In this document: positions 1-8,433 of the stretch, piece after piece | How positions within the stretch are numbered: the first letter of the stretch is position 1 | How the letters are laid out: each line of letters opens with the position of its first letter | Origin: an uncultured Clostridia bacterium | GTDB taxonomy: Bacteria > Bacillota > Clostridia > Christensenellales > UBA1242 | NCBI GenBank assembly: GCA_944381205.1 | Contig: CALWKG010000007.1 | Span: 1-50,472 of the forward strand | DNA length: 50,472 nt | Direction: 5' to 3' | Position numbers and translations under genes: made by a program | Notes under the pieces: generated by a model | The model's input: the letters and a program-made list of their open reading frames with translations, nothing else | The model's database searches: none | Told to the model about the DNA's origin: nothing

Positions 1-60
1 AGTTTATTTATAAAACTATTTGTTGTCTGTGGGTTGATGTTAGTTATAATTTTTGCTTAA
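1..60 (+). CDS. spoIIIAB: SpoIIIAB, C-terminal end (partial)
   Basis: The window opens inside a gene whose last 19 codons read as a hydrophobic tail ending FVVCGLMLVIIFA before TAA at 58-60. SpoIIIAB proteins end in such a single membrane-spanning segment, and the next gene is spoIIIAC, so this is inferred to be the end of spoIIIAB. It encodes a forespore-associated membrane protein of the SpoIIIA complex. Only position and tail hydrophobicity support the call; the body of the protein lies outside the window. Confidence 0.7.
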   Translation, partial: SLFIKLFVVCGLMLVIIFA

Positions 61-79
61 AATTAGGGGGTAGACAAAT

Positions 80-277
80 TTGGACTACAATATAATTTTA
101 AAAATTGCGGCAATAGGAATTTTAACCGCGGTGGTATCTCAAATATTAAAAAATATTGGCAAGGACGAAATTTCTACATTTGCAACACTGGCAGGAGTGA
201 TTATTGTGCTCATTATGGCTATAAATATGATTAGTGAACTTTTTGACACTGTAAAACAATTATTTTTAATTTATTAG
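80..277 (+). CDS. spoIIIAC: Stage III sporulation protein AC
   Basis: A 65-residue protein with two hydrophobic spans (about residues 7-25 and 33-55), the size and layout of SpoIIIAC. It is a mother-cell membrane subunit of the SpoIIIA-SpoIIQ channel that links mother cell and forespore and is needed for late forespore gene expression. The start is a TTG at 80 with a GGGGG ribosome-binding site at 66-70. It lies 19 nt after the spoIIIAB end and 2 nt before spoIIIAD, so it is translated as part of the operon. Stop codon TAG. Confidence 0.93.
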   Translation: MDYNIILKIAAIGILTAVVSQILKNIGKDEISTFATLAGVIIVLIMAINMISELFDTVKQLFLIY

Positions 278-279
278 AT

Positions 280-666
280 ATGGAAATTTTTAAAATTATA
301 GGTGTGGGACTTCTAACTTGCATTATAGCAATTATTATTAGGCAAATTCGTCCAGAGTTTTATATAGTAGTTATTTTAACGGGAACAATAGTTGTTTTAT
401 TTTTAATTATAGACCAATTAAAGTCCGTGTTTGACTATTTTTTGATTATTTTTAATAAAACCAATTTAGATTATTCGTTGCTTTCAAATATGCTAAAAAT
501 TATAGGAGTAGGTATGCTTACGGAATTTGCAAGTTCTGTTTGCGTTGATACAAACAATGCTAGTATAGGAGATAAAATTGTTTTTGCAGGAAAAATCGTT
601 ATGTTAAGCCTATCTATGCCAATCGTAATATCTTTATTTAATATGATTATAGAGATTTTGCCGTGA
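280..666 (+). CDS. spoIIIAD: Stage III sporulation protein AD
   Basis: A 128-residue polytopic membrane protein with four hydrophobic stretches, matching SpoIIIAD in length and in place between AC and AE. It is a membrane subunit of the SpoIIIA channel. The C-terminal half carries the conserved pattern LLKIIGVGMLTEFASSVCVD, typical of the family. It ends in TGA, the only TGA stop in the window that is not inside an overlap with the next gene; read on, the frame meets another TGA and then TAA within seven codons. Confidence 0.93.
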   Translation: MEIFKIIGVGLLTCIIAIIIRQIRPEFYIVVILTGTIVVLFLIIDQLKSVFDYFLIIFNKTNLDYSLLSNMLKIIGVGMLTEFASSVCVDTNNASIGDKIVFAGKIVMLSLSMPIVISLFNMIIEILP

Positions 667-817
667 AAATTTAGATTTTGATAAGTTTCGCAACAAGGGG
701 TCATAAAGTTTAATTATAGAGAATTTGCAGAAAAAAATTTTAATTATTACAGAAAATTCCACTAAAAAATTTAGTTGTTTTTACGTTGAAAGTAGTTTTT
801 ATTTAAGAGATTTTGAA

Positions 818-1999
818 GTGAAAGGAAAGTTTTGGTTATTAATTATAGGTTTATTTTTTGTTTGTTTGCCTTTTTGTAAATCTTACGAGAGTAAAGAGAT
901 TTATGTTTTTAATCAGCAGGTTTTGTTGTCACAGGGTTTAGAGGAAGCAACAAACGAAAAGTTGGAAGAAATCGATTTTGGGTCACTAGATGAAATTTTA
1001 AATGATAATGATGGCTTTGTAAAAAATAAAACTTTTATTGAAATTGTCAAAAATTTTTTAAACAGCGAAAACTTAGAATTGTTTAATGACTTTCTACCTT
1101 ACCTTATTAGCACTATATTTGAAAATTTTACTAGTATTGTACCTTTTTTTGTGATAATTATTAGTATTTGTTTGTTATCTAGCCTTATGGGGAATATAAA
1201 CTCAAAATCAAATTCTTCATTATCAGTGGTGAACCTAATATCTTTTTCACTTATTGCAGTAATTGTTTTAAAACTTATCTTTGATTTATTGTCATCTTCG
1301 TTTAATGTACTTAATTTAATTGATAGCCAAATGGAAGTTCTTTTCCCTATACTGCTAACTTTAATCACGGCACTAGGCGGAAGTGCAACAGTTGTGACTT
1401 TCCAGCCGTTGCTTGCAGTAATGTCTAGTTTAATAAGTAAATTTTTTACTTCCTTTTTAGTGCCAATTTTTATTTTTAGTGTAGTGTTTGGGGTTGTTGG
1501 CAATTTATCAAATAATGTGAGATTAGAAAAATTTTCAAAATTTTTCACATCACTATTTAACTATTCGGTAGGGGTGTGTTTTACGATATTTATTGCGTAT
1601 ATAACTATTAATGGAATAAGTGTATCAACTATTGATTCAATTTCCTTAAAAACTGCAAAATTTGCGATAAAAAGTTATGTGCCCATACTTGGTTCATACC
1701 TAAGTGATGGGGTAGGGCTAATTTTATTTAGTACCACTCTTATCAAAAATTCCATAGGTGTATCGGGAATTCTGGTGTTATTTTCTGTAATTTTGTCCCC
1801 AATAATAAAAATTTTGCTTGTGATTTTGTTATTAAAATTAGTTTCTAGTTTGTTAGAACCCGTAAGCGATGCAAAATATAGTAATTTTTTATTTGCCGTG
1901 TCAAAAAGTTTAAATATGTTATTTGTTAGTTTAATCGCGGTAAGTTTTATGTATGTTTTATCATTATCTCTTATTATGAGTTGTTCCAATATTTTATAA
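818..1999 (+). CDS. spoIIIAE: Stage III sporulation protein AE
   Basis: A large polytopic membrane protein of the SpoIIIA complex, with a signal-peptide-like N terminus (KGKFWLLIIGLFFVCLPF), a soluble segment rich in acidic residues (DEILNDNDGF) and then seven or so hydrophobic spans. I prefer the GTG at 818 because it puts the signal peptide at the N terminus and gives 393 residues, close to the 399 of Bacillus subtilis SpoIIIAE. The frame is open back to a TTG at 725 (424 residues), which would add 31 charged residues before the signal peptide. Neither start has a strong ribosome-binding site. It sits between spoIIIAD and spoIIIAF. Confidence 0.9.
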   Translation: MKGKFWLLIIGLFFVCLPFCKSYESKEIYVFNQQVLLSQGLEEATNEKLEEIDFGSLDEILNDNDGFVKNKTFIEIVKNFLNSENLELFNDFLPYLISTIFENFTSIVPFFVIIISICLLSSLMGNINSKSNSSLSVVNLISFSLIAVIVLKLIFDLLSSSFNVLNLIDSQMEVLFPILLTLITALGGSATVVTFQPLLAVMSSLISKFFTSFLVPIFIFSVVFGVVGNLSNNVRLEKFSKFFTSLFNYSVGVCFTIFIAYITINGISVSTIDSISLKTAKFAIKSYVPILGSYLSDGVGLILFSTTLIKNSIGVSGILVLFSVILSPIIKILLVILLLKLVSSLLEPVSDAKYSNFLFAVSKSLNMLFVSLIAVSFMYVLSLSLIMSCSNIL

Positions 2000-2014
2000 G
2001 GGGGAAGTTGTGAG

Positions 2015-2497
2015 TTGAATTCGATATCTGTTTGGGTTTTGCAAATTATAGGACTTGTAGTGGTGGGGGTAATTATAGATATTGTTTTTGGTGGTAGAAA
2101 ATTATGTAACATATTAAAAACAATAGTTGCGGTGTTTTTGATGATAGTGATAATTTCACCATTAAAAACAATAGATTTTAATAATTTTAATATAAATAAT
2201 TTCACGAATCCAATAGAGATAGACAAGGATATGATTGAAGAAATTCAGACTGATTTAATTAATGCAATGGAAAAGGACATAGAAAAAAGTTTGGAAAACA
2301 ATGGTTTTATGAGTGTAAAAATACAAATAGATTGTGAGCAAAATGATGAAACTCTAAATATAAAAACTATTTTTGTCGATTTAACAAATATGGTTCTTTT
2401 AAGCGAAAATTTGAATATAGATAAATATACAAAAATTATAGCAATAATAAGCAAGGAGGTTACTATTGAAAGGGAAGATGTAGTGTTCTATGAATGA
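2015..2497 (+). CDS. spoIIIAF: Stage III sporulation protein AF
   Basis: A 160-residue protein with two N-terminal membrane spans (about 5-25 and 33-50) followed by a soluble alpha/beta ring-building-like domain, as in SpoIIIAF. That domain is related to those of type III secretion rings and is thought to face the intermembrane space. The start is TTG at 2015 behind GGGGGAAG (2001-2007). The stop TGA (2495-2497) lies inside the start of spoIIIAG: the two genes overlap by 8 nt, which implies coupled translation. Confidence 0.88.
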   Translation: MNSISVWVLQIIGLVVVGVIIDIVFGGRKLCNILKTIVAVFLMIVIISPLKTIDFNNFNINNFTNPIEIDKDMIEEIQTDLINAMEKDIEKSLENNGFMSVKIQIDCEQNDETLNIKTIFVDLTNMVLLSENLNIDKYTKIIAIISKEVTIEREDVVFYE

Positions 2498-3029
2498 GGA
2501 AAAACCAAAAAAGAAAAATTTTCTAGAAAAGATAAAAAAAATAAAGCATTTAGATATAATTTTAACTGTACTTTTTATTGCTATAATTTTGCTAATATAC
2601 TTTTCTACTTTTAGTATTTCCAAGGACAAGCCTTCTACACAAAATGAGATAAGTTTAACTAGCGATTTTGATAATTACAAGCAAAGTTTAACTTACGAAT
2701 TAGAACAGTTAATATCGGCAATGAAAGGTGTAACAAGTGTAAAGGTAATGCTGTATTACAATTCTAGTATAGAAAAACAAATTGCTTATGACATGAACAT
2801 AACAACTACTGCTTCTGGTGAAAAGATTGAAACTAAAACCCCCATTTTAATAACAAATAACGGGAAAGAAGAAGTGGTGGTTTTACAAGAGATTATGCCA
2901 GAGCCAGAGTCTGTTGTTATAGTTGCTGGTGGAGCAGAAAATGCGAATATAAAGTTAGAAATAATAAAACTTGTAGAAACAACTTTTAAAATTAGCACTT
3001 CTAAAATAGAAGTTTTTGCAGGAAAATAA
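2490..3029 (+). CDS. spoIIIAG: Stage III sporulation protein AG
   Basis: A 179-residue single-pass protein: basic N terminus, membrane span at about residues 24-44, then a periplasmic-type domain with KGVTSVKVMLYYNSSIE and a later EIIKLVETTFKISTSKIEV helix-strand unit. This is the ring-building motif arrangement of SpoIIIAG, which forms a large ring between mother cell and forespore. The ATG at 2490 overlaps spoIIIAF by 8 nt. The usual insertion that splits the ring-building motif is present as the segment around residues 95-140. Confidence 0.92.
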   Translation: MNEEKPKKKNFLEKIKKIKHLDIILTVLFIAIILLIYFSTFSISKDKPSTQNEISLTSDFDNYKQSLTYELEQLISAMKGVTSVKVMLYYNSSIEKQIAYDMNITTTASGEKIETKTPILITNNGKEEVVVLQEIMPEPESVVIVAGGAENANIKLEIIKLVETTFKISTSKIEVFAGK

Positions 3030-3045
3030 AGGAGGATTTTTATTT

Positions 3046-3528
3046 ATGTTAACAAAAAAGAAAAAAATAATTGTACTAGTATCTATGGTAGCCCTTTTAG
3101 TAATAACAGGGGTACTTAATATTGTATTAAACAATACAGCCACAACGGCGCCAACTAATAGTGATTACGAGTATTCATCAGAGTCTTTTTTTGCAACTAG
3201 TAAATTAGACAGGACAAACACTAGGCAAGAGGCAATAGATAGATACAACCAAATCATATCCAGCAGTTCTAGCAGTCAAGAAGCAAAAGACCAAGCCCAA
3301 GAAGATTTGTCATTTGTTTTAGATTCAATGCTGCTTGAAAGTGATATGGAAGGACTTATCAAAGCCAAAGGGTTTAGTGACGTTTTTGTAAATTATTCTT
3401 CAACCTATATTAATGTAATGGTACAAAGTGCCGAACTAACCGAATCGGAAGTTGCCCAAATAGTAGAAATTATTCAGGGTAAAACTGCCAGAGATATAGA
3501 TTACATCAAAATTATTCCTGTGCAGTAA
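3046..3528 (+). CDS. spoIIIAH: Stage III sporulation protein AH
   Basis: A 160-residue protein with one N-terminal membrane span (IIVLVSMVALLVITGVLNIV) and a soluble domain containing a long helix with a run of serines (SSSSSQEAKDQAQED). SpoIIIAH binds SpoIIQ or its equivalent across the two forespore membranes to hold the engulfment channel together. The frame extends to a TTG at 3016, but the ATG at 3046 is preferred because AAGGAGG lies 8-10 nt upstream. It is the last gene of the operon. Confidence 0.93.
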   Translation: MLTKKKKIIVLVSMVALLVITGVLNIVLNNTATTAPTNSDYEYSSESFFATSKLDRTNTRQEAIDRYNQIISSSSSSQEAKDQAQEDLSFVLDSMLLESDMEGLIKAKGFSDVFVNYSSTYINVMVQSAELTESEVAQIVEIIQGKTARDIDYIKIIPVQ

Positions 3529-3536
3529 AAATTTAA

Positions 3537-3565
3537 TTGCATAAATGTTGCTTACATGATATACT
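3537..3565 (+). promoter_or_regulatory. Sigma-A type promoter for the Asp23-nusB-xse-proS cluster
   Basis: The -35 element TTGCAT (3537-3542) and the -10 element TATACT (3560-3565) are 17 bp apart, and a TGA triplet before the -10 gives an extended -10. It lies between spoIIIAH and the Asp23 gene, so it separates sporulation from housekeeping transcription. Confidence 0.75.
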
Positions 3566-3588
3566 ACTAAAAATAATAGGGGTAAATT

Positions 3589-3972
3589 ATGTTTAATAAT
3601 AGCAACTTATATGAAAAAAACGATGACGGAAAAGTCTACTGTGGTAAGAATATAATGCTTTCTATTATCAATCTTTCTGCCAAGGAGATTAGCGGGGTTG
3701 CGTCCCTTTGTACTAATTTTGCAAGCAGGTTTAAAAGATTTTTTTCCAATAATTATTTTGAGGGAGTAAAGGTTTCTTATACTCAAAGTAAAAATATAGT
3801 TATAGACATCTACTTAACAGTTTTCTTTGGTTATAGCGTTGCAGACGTTGCCTATCGTGTGCAGGAAAACGTTAAGAATGGTATTTCAAATATGATTAGC
3901 GCAAAGATTGATAGTATTAATATTCACGTTCTTGGGGTAGAGTTTTCTAAGGAAGAATTAGCAAAATATTAA
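3589..3972 (+). CDS. Asp23/Gls24 family envelope stress response protein
   Basis: A 127-residue protein of the Asp23/Gls24 (YqhY/YloU) family. Visible family features are an N-terminal INLSAKEISGVASL segment, the VSYTQSKNIVIDIYLTVFFGYSV strand core (only part quoted) and the VAYRVQENVKNGI helix. In Firmicutes the gene before nusB is regularly such a protein; in B. subtilis YqhY affects acetyl-CoA carboxylase activity. A GGGG ribosome-binding site precedes the ATG. The call to family is firm; the cellular role here is inferred. Confidence 0.9.
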   Translation: MFNNSNLYEKNDDGKVYCGKNIMLSIINLSAKEISGVASLCTNFASRFKRFFSNNYFEGVKVSYTQSKNIVIDIYLTVFFGYSVADVAYRVQENVKNGISNMISAKIDSINIHVLGVEFSKEELAKY

Positions 3973-3978
3973 AAAATT

Positions 3979-4006
3979 CCCTTGTATAAAACAAGGGCTA
4001 TTTTTT
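3979..4006 (+). terminator. Intrinsic terminator or attenuator before nusB
   Basis: A CCCTTGT / ACAAGGG stem (3979-3985 with 3991-3997) is followed by CTA and six T residues. It sits between the Asp23 gene and nusB, so it probably limits read-through into nusB rather than ending the cluster. Confidence 0.7.
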
Positions 4007-4030
4007 ATGCAAAAAGGAGTATTAGTAAAA

Positions 4031-4414
4031 ATGAGTCGTTCGCAAGCAAGAGAATATGCCTTTAAATTGACATTTGAATATTTATTTAATAAACAACCTG
4101 ACGAAAATATTGAGGAATTTGATATAATTAATGTAGATGAAAAAAATTTTGTGCAGGAACTTTTTGATTGTGTAAAGACAAATTTTGATGACATTGAGCA
4201 AAAACTTCAACAAAGTATAAAATACCCCAAGACATTAAAAGATATTTACACACTAGACCACGCGATATTAATTATTAGCATTGCGGAAATTGATTATTTA
4301 AAACAAGATAAAGGGGTTGTTATAAATGAGGCGGTAAGACTTGCAAAAAGATACTCTTCTGATAAGAGTCCAAAGTTTATTAATGGAGTTTTATCATCTA
4401 TTTATAATAAATAG
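4031..4414 (+). CDS. nusB: Transcription antitermination factor NusB
   Basis: A 127-residue all-helical protein with the NusB hallmarks SRSQAREYAFKLTFEYLF near the N terminus, a central ILIISIAEIDYL helix and the C-terminal VINEAVRLAKRYSSDKSPKF motif. NusB with S10 (NusE) binds boxA RNA and promotes antitermination in rRNA operons. The frame opens at an ATG at 4007, but MSRSQARE at 4031 is the conserved beginning, with AAGGAG at 4013-4018. An intrinsic hairpin directly upstream makes autoregulated attenuation conceivable. Confidence 0.94.
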   Translation: MSRSQAREYAFKLTFEYLFNKQPDENIEEFDIINVDEKNFVQELFDCVKTNFDDIEQKLQQSIKYPKTLKDIYTLDHAILIISIAEIDYLKQDKGVVINEAVRLAKRYSSDKSPKFINGVLSSIYNK

Positions 4415-4419
4415 TTGCT

Positions 4420-5595
4420 ATGTTAAAAGCATTAAGCGTTAGTGAATTAAACGAAATTGTAAAAAATATTTTTGATGCGGAAGAATTGTTATCTTACATA
4501 AAGGTTTATGGAGAAGTATCTAATCTTGCTTTTGTAAGGAACAACTTATACTTTAACCTTAAAGACGAGGGGGCATTAATCCCGTGCGTTATGTTTGGTG
4601 CTACAAGTTGTAGTATTAAAGATGGCGATCAAGTTATGGTAACGGGTGGACTTAAATTTTATGTAAAATCAGGTAAACTTAATTTATACGCAACCAGTAT
4701 TGCGCCATATGGCAGTGGGGTTTTATTTAAAAAATTTTTAGAATTAAAAAACAAATTAGAGCAAGAAGGTGTTTTTGACGAAAAATACAAAAAACCAATT
4801 CCTAAAAAGATTAAAACGATAGGTGTAATTACTTCTACAACTGGGGCGGTTTTGCACGATATAATAACAGTTACGCAAAGGAGAAATCCATACCTAGATA
4901 TAGTAGTTTATCCCGCTAGAGTGCAGGGAGAAGGAGCAGAAAACACTATAATTAATGGGTTAAGGTATTTTAATAAAGAACCAGATATTGACGTTGTTAT
5001 TATTGCTAGGGGTGGCGGTTCTATTGAAGATTTAGCACCGTTTAATACAGAAAGTTTAGCGCGAGAAATTATAAAAATTGATAAGCCAGTTATTTCTGCT
5101 GTTGGACACGAAACCGATTTTACTATATGTGATTTTGCTTCGTCACTTAGAGTTGCAACTCCATCTGTCGCGGGTGAAATAGTGTCAGAAGATATAACAG
5201 GTGTGGTAAAACAACTTAAAAGCAATGTTCAAAAACTTAATTATTTATATTTTTCTTTTTTAGATGAAAAATATTTTCTTTTAGATAAAATTACAAGTAA
5301 TTTAAAGTTAAAATTGCAAGGATTTTTGCTAAATGAAGAATATAAGTTAGAAAATTCTTTAAATTTGCTAAAATCAATTGATTTTACTACTATTTTAGAA
5401 CATAATTTAGAAGCAAAAAATTTAAAACTTTTATCTTTAGACGTTAATTCGATTTTAGACAAGGGGTTTGCAAAAATAACTGGTGATGATGGTAAAGTTA
5501 TCAAATCTATAAAACAAATAAATGTTAATAGTAAAATTTTGGTTGAGATTAAAGACGGAAAATTTAAAGCCAATGTGTTAGAAATAGGGGGATAA
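4420..5595 (+). CDS. xseA: Exodeoxyribonuclease VII large subunit
   Basis: A 391-residue XseA: N-terminal OB fold (about 1-100, beginning LSVSELNEIVKNIF), catalytic domain with TIGVITSTTGAVLHDI, VIIARGGGSIEDL and VISAVGHETDFTICDF, and a C-terminal coiled coil ending in KGFAKI. It is slightly shorter than the usual 440-450 residues, the loss falling in the coiled coil. With XseB it degrades single-stranded DNA in repair. The start follows nusB by 5 nt and has no clear ribosome-binding site, which suggests coupling. xseB follows 5 nt after its stop. Confidence 0.96.
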   Translation: MLKALSVSELNEIVKNIFDAEELLSYIKVYGEVSNLAFVRNNLYFNLKDEGALIPCVMFGATSCSIKDGDQVMVTGGLKFYVKSGKLNLYATSIAPYGSGVLFKKFLELKNKLEQEGVFDEKYKKPIPKKIKTIGVITSTTGAVLHDIITVTQRRNPYLDIVVYPARVQGEGAENTIINGLRYFNKEPDIDVVIIARGGGSIEDLAPFNTESLAREIIKIDKPVISAVGHETDFTICDFASSLRVATPSVAGEIVSEDITGVVKQLKSNVQKLNYLYFSFLDEKYFLLDKITSNLKLKLQGFLLNEEYKLENSLNLLKSIDFTTILEHNLEAKNLKLLSLDVNSILDKGFAKITGDDGKVIKSIKQINVNSKILVEIKDGKFKANVLEIGG

Positions 5596-5600
5596 GTAAG

Positions 5601-5807
5601 ATGAGTTTTGAAGAAAGCAATAAAAGGTTAGAAGAAATAATAACTAAGTTAGAAAAATCAAATTTGTCGTTGGAAGAAAGTTCAAAATTATACGAAGAAG
5701 GTGTTAAACTTGCCAAGGAGTGTTACAAAATATTAAACGAAAACAAAGGAAAAATAAAAATTTTAAAAGATGAACTTGATAATTTAACAACTGATACCGA
5801 AGAATAA
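5601..5807 (+). CDS. xseB: Exodeoxyribonuclease VII small subunit
   Basis: A 68-residue helical hairpin protein with the XseB signature SFEESNKRLEEIITKLE and SLEESSKLYEEGVKLAKECY. Several copies bind the coiled coil of XseA to form the active exonuclease. It starts 5 nt after the xseA stop, with GGGGG upstream at 5587-5591, and is followed by proS after 19 nt. Confidence 0.95.
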   Translation: MSFEESNKRLEEIITKLEKSNLSLEESSKLYEEGVKLAKECYKILNENKGKIKILKDELDNLTTDTEE

Positions 5808-5826
5808 AAAAAAGGAGTAAAAATTT

Positions 5827-7542
5827 ATGAGACTTAGTAAGTTAGTAGGTGAAAGATTAAAAGATATTCCAAGCGACGCAAAAATGAAGAATCATATTTT
5901 ACTTTTGCGTGCAGGGTATATGAAGCAGGTTGCAAACGGGATATATTCATTAACTGCTTTGGGACAAAAAGCCTGTTTAAATATAGAAAATATTATTAGG
6001 GACGAAATGAATTCTTGCGAAGGTCAGGAAGTTAAATTCCCAGTTGTAATGCCAAAGGAATTATGGGATTTAAGCGGTAGGTATTCTTCTATTGGTAGTG
6101 AAATGGTTAGATTTGTAGATAGAACAAACAGACCAATGCTTTTAGGTATGACTCACGAAGAAGCTGCGGTTCATTTGGCAAAAAATTGGGTAAATAGTTA
6201 TACTCAGTTACCGTGTATGATTTATCAAATCCAAACAAAGTTTAGAGATGAGCCAAGAAGCCGAGGCGGATTGATTAGAGTTAGAGAATTTACTATGAAG
6301 GACGCATATTCCTTCCATATCACGCAGGACGATTTGGAAGATTATTATGACGTTATGTTTAAAGCATACGAGAGAATTTATAAAAAAATCGGTTTAAAAA
6401 ATGTTATCTCAGTAAAAAGTGATAATGGAATGTTTGGCGGAAATGCTTCCCACGAATTTATGTATCTCAACCCAATGGGAGAAGATGAATTGGTTATCTG
6501 CCCACATTGCAGTTATAGGTCTAATCAAGAGGTGGCGGAAAGTAAAATTTATGAAAAAAAAATAGAGGAGATGCTTCCACTTGAAGAAATTTATACTGCA
6601 CAGGCAAAAGATATTGCCGAAGTAAGCAAATTCTTGAAAATTGATAGCAAGGATTGTGTCAAAGCGGTTGTTTTTGCTATAAAAGGAGAAACGGGCAGTG
6701 TTGTTTGTTTTATAAGGGGAGATAGGGAAGTTAATGAAACAAAATTAAGAAAGTTATGTAAAAAGGAAGTTGTTCCTTATGATGCAACTAATGATTCAGA
6801 ATTTTGTGCAGGTAATATTGGACCTCTTAATTTAAAGGCTAAAAATACTCAAATTTATTTTGATTTAAGTTTAAAAGATAGAAACAATCTAGTCACGGGG
6901 GCTAATCGTGCTGAATATCACCTTGTAAATTTTAATATAGAAAGAGATTATGGTAATGTTGAGTATGTTGATATTTCAAAGGTGAAGTCCGGGGATTTGT
7001 GCCCAATCTGCGGTAAAGAACTTGAAATTTCAAATGGAATTGAAATAGGAAACATTTTTCAACTTGGAACAAAATATTCCAAATCTATGGGTATGTTTGT
7101 AAAGACAAAGGACGGAGAAGAAATTAACCCAATTATGGGGTGTTATGGCATAGGTGTAGGTAGAAACCTGGCTTGCGTTGTGGAAGAAAATAGTGACGAA
7201 AATGGTATTTGTATGCCTTTGAGCATTGCTCCATATAAAGTGCATATTGTACCATTAAGATTAGACGATGATAATGTATCAAGTGTTTCAAGTAAATTGT
7301 ACCACGACTTGCAATTACAAAAAATAGAAGTCTTAATTGATGATAGGGAAGTAATGGCAGGTGTAAAATTTGCAGATGCAGATTTAATGGGTATGCCAAT
7401 AAGAGTTTTAATTAGCCCAAGAAGTTTAAAAAACAATGAGATGGAAATTAAACTTAGAAAAACAGGAGAAACTATAATGGTTAGTACAAATAATGCTCTA
7501 TCAAAAATTTTAGAAATTATGGATACAAATAAAAATATATAA
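5827..7542 (+). CDS. proS: Proline--tRNA ligase (bacterial type, with editing domain)
   Basis: A 571-residue class II synthetase that charges tRNA-Pro. Motif 1 is seen around VVMPKELW, motif 2 as FRDEPRSRGGLIRVREF, and motif 3 as GCYGIGVGRNLACV. Between motifs 2 and 3 lies the INS editing insertion (about residues 225-405, with GDREVNETKL) that hydrolyses Ala-tRNA-Pro. The anticodon-binding domain is at the C terminus. A strong AAAGGAG site precedes the ATG. In many clostridia this slot after xseB holds ispA and dxs instead. A terminator follows at 7568. Confidence 0.96.
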   Translation: MRLSKLVGERLKDIPSDAKMKNHILLLRAGYMKQVANGIYSLTALGQKACLNIENIIRDEMNSCEGQEVKFPVVMPKELWDLSGRYSSIGSEMVRFVDRTNRPMLLGMTHEEAAVHLAKNWVNSYTQLPCMIYQIQTKFRDEPRSRGGLIRVREFTMKDAYSFHITQDDLEDYYDVMFKAYERIYKKIGLKNVISVKSDNGMFGGNASHEFMYLNPMGEDELVICPHCSYRSNQEVAESKIYEKKIEEMLPLEEIYTAQAKDIAEVSKFLKIDSKDCVKAVVFAIKGETGSVVCFIRGDREVNETKLRKLCKKEVVPYDATNDSEFCAGNIGPLNLKAKNTQIYFDLSLKDRNNLVTGANRAEYHLVNFNIERDYGNVEYVDISKVKSGDLCPICGKELEISNGIEIGNIFQLGTKYSKSMGMFVKTKDGEEINPIMGCYGIGVGRNLACVVEENSDENGICMPLSIAPYKVHIVPLRLDDDNVSSVSSKLYHDLQLQKIEVLIDDREVMAGVKFADADLMGMPIRVLISPRSLKNNEMEIKLRKTGETIMVSTNNALSKILEIMDTNKNI

Positions 7543-7567
7543 TGTATAAGTTTTAAAAAATGGATTT

Positions 7568-7597
7568 GCCTCATATAAATTTATATGGGGCTTTTTT
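7568..7597 (+). terminator. Intrinsic terminator after proS
   Basis: A 12-bp hairpin arm pair (GCCTCATATAAA with TTTATATGGGGC, G-T pairs included) is followed by six T residues. Confidence 0.8.
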
Positions 7598-7643
7598 ATG
7601 TAATTTCAGTTGAAAATTTTTAATTAAAAAGTCGTAAAATTGT

Positions 7644-8255
7644 ATGATTTTTAATAATGAATCTAAGACAGAAATTTTAAAGGCAAGGGAGAGGAAAAAG
7701 TATGTTTGGTTTGTCAAAATAAGCATACTTGCTTTTTGCGTTTCATTAATGTTAACCTTTTTTTCTGAGTTTATTTTAAATAAAGTTAATATTATCATAG
7801 CGATTTTATTATTAATTATTTTTATGTTGTTAAATGTTTTTTCTGATATGTTAGGGCTTGCTATTACTTCGTGTCAGATAGAAAATTTAAAAAGGGAAGT
7901 GAGTGACGAAAATCATTTTAAAATTTGTATTAAATTAGTAAAATCTTCCGATAAAGTGTCCTCGATTTTGTGTGACGTTGTAGGTGATATTTGTGGTATT
8001 TTATGTGGAGTTAGTGGGACGATGATTGCTTATATTTGCGCTAGTCTTTTACCAGAGTCAAATTTTAATATGTTTTTAGGGGCAATTGTTAGTGCGTTAA
8101 TTGCTGGTTTTACTGTTTTATTTAAAGCAATTTCTAAAAATTATGCAGTAAAAAACTCTACAAAAATTGTTAAAAAGGTTGTAAATTTCATTTTTGTTTT
8201 AAAAAATTTGAAAAATCAAATGAAACATAAATCTCGCTCAAATAAAGAGAATTAG
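7644..8255 (+). CDS. CorB/DUF21-like four-helix membrane protein
   Basis: A 203-residue integral membrane protein with spans at roughly residues 24-45, 50-75, 105-135 and 140-160 and a basic C-terminal tail. The stretch around NVFSDMLGLAITSCQIEN and SSDKVSSILCDVVGDICGI resembles short clostridial proteins annotated as Mg2+/Co2+ transporter CorB-like (CNNM/DUF21 fold without CBS domains); this is a memory-based match, not a search. No ribosome-binding site is visible before the ATG. It stands alone between a terminator and the argR control region. A transport role is inference. Confidence 0.7.
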   Translation: MIFNNESKTEILKARERKKYVWFVKISILAFCVSLMLTFFSEFILNKVNIIIAILLLIIFMLLNVFSDMLGLAITSCQIENLKREVSDENHFKICIKLVKSSDKVSSILCDVVGDICGILCGVSGTMIAYICASLLPESNFNMFLGAIVSALIAGFTVLFKAISKNYAVKNSTKIVKKVVNFIFVLKNLKNQMKHKSRSNKEN

Positions 8256-8313
8256 ACTTTTTTAAAAATATTAAATGTATAATTATTTATTGCTATATTT
8301 ATTTTTATTAGTC

Positions 8314-8373
8314 ATTTTGCATAAATATAAATTTTAATATTGCATAATTATTCAAAATATATTGCATAATTAT
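8314..8373 (+). promoter_or_regulatory. Three tandem ArgR-box-like repeats upstream of argR
   Basis: The 15-bp sequence ATATTGCATAATTAT occurs perfectly at 8337-8351 and 8359-8373, and a 13/15 copy (ATTTTGCATAAATAT) lies at 8314-8328. The copies are 23 and 22 bp apart, about two helical turns, and TGCATAATTATTCA resembles the ARG box half-site arrangement. The last copy overlaps the -35 element of the argR promoter, which points to autoregulation by ArgR hexamers. Confidence 0.6.
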
Positions 8374-8390
8374 AATAAAAAATGTATAAT
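8362..8390 (+). promoter_or_regulatory. argR promoter
   Basis: The -35 element TTGCAT (8362-8367) and the perfect -10 TATAAT (8385-8390) are 17 bp apart. The -35 falls within the third operator-like box. Confidence 0.75.
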
Positions 8391-8433
8391 CAAACCATAC
8401 AAGATGTATGAATATCCGCGGAGGGTTTGGTTT

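Noticed and set aside
7610-7644. Promoter directly on the CorB-like gene start
   Set aside because: TTGAAA and TAAAAT are 19 bp apart and would start transcription inside the coding sequence.
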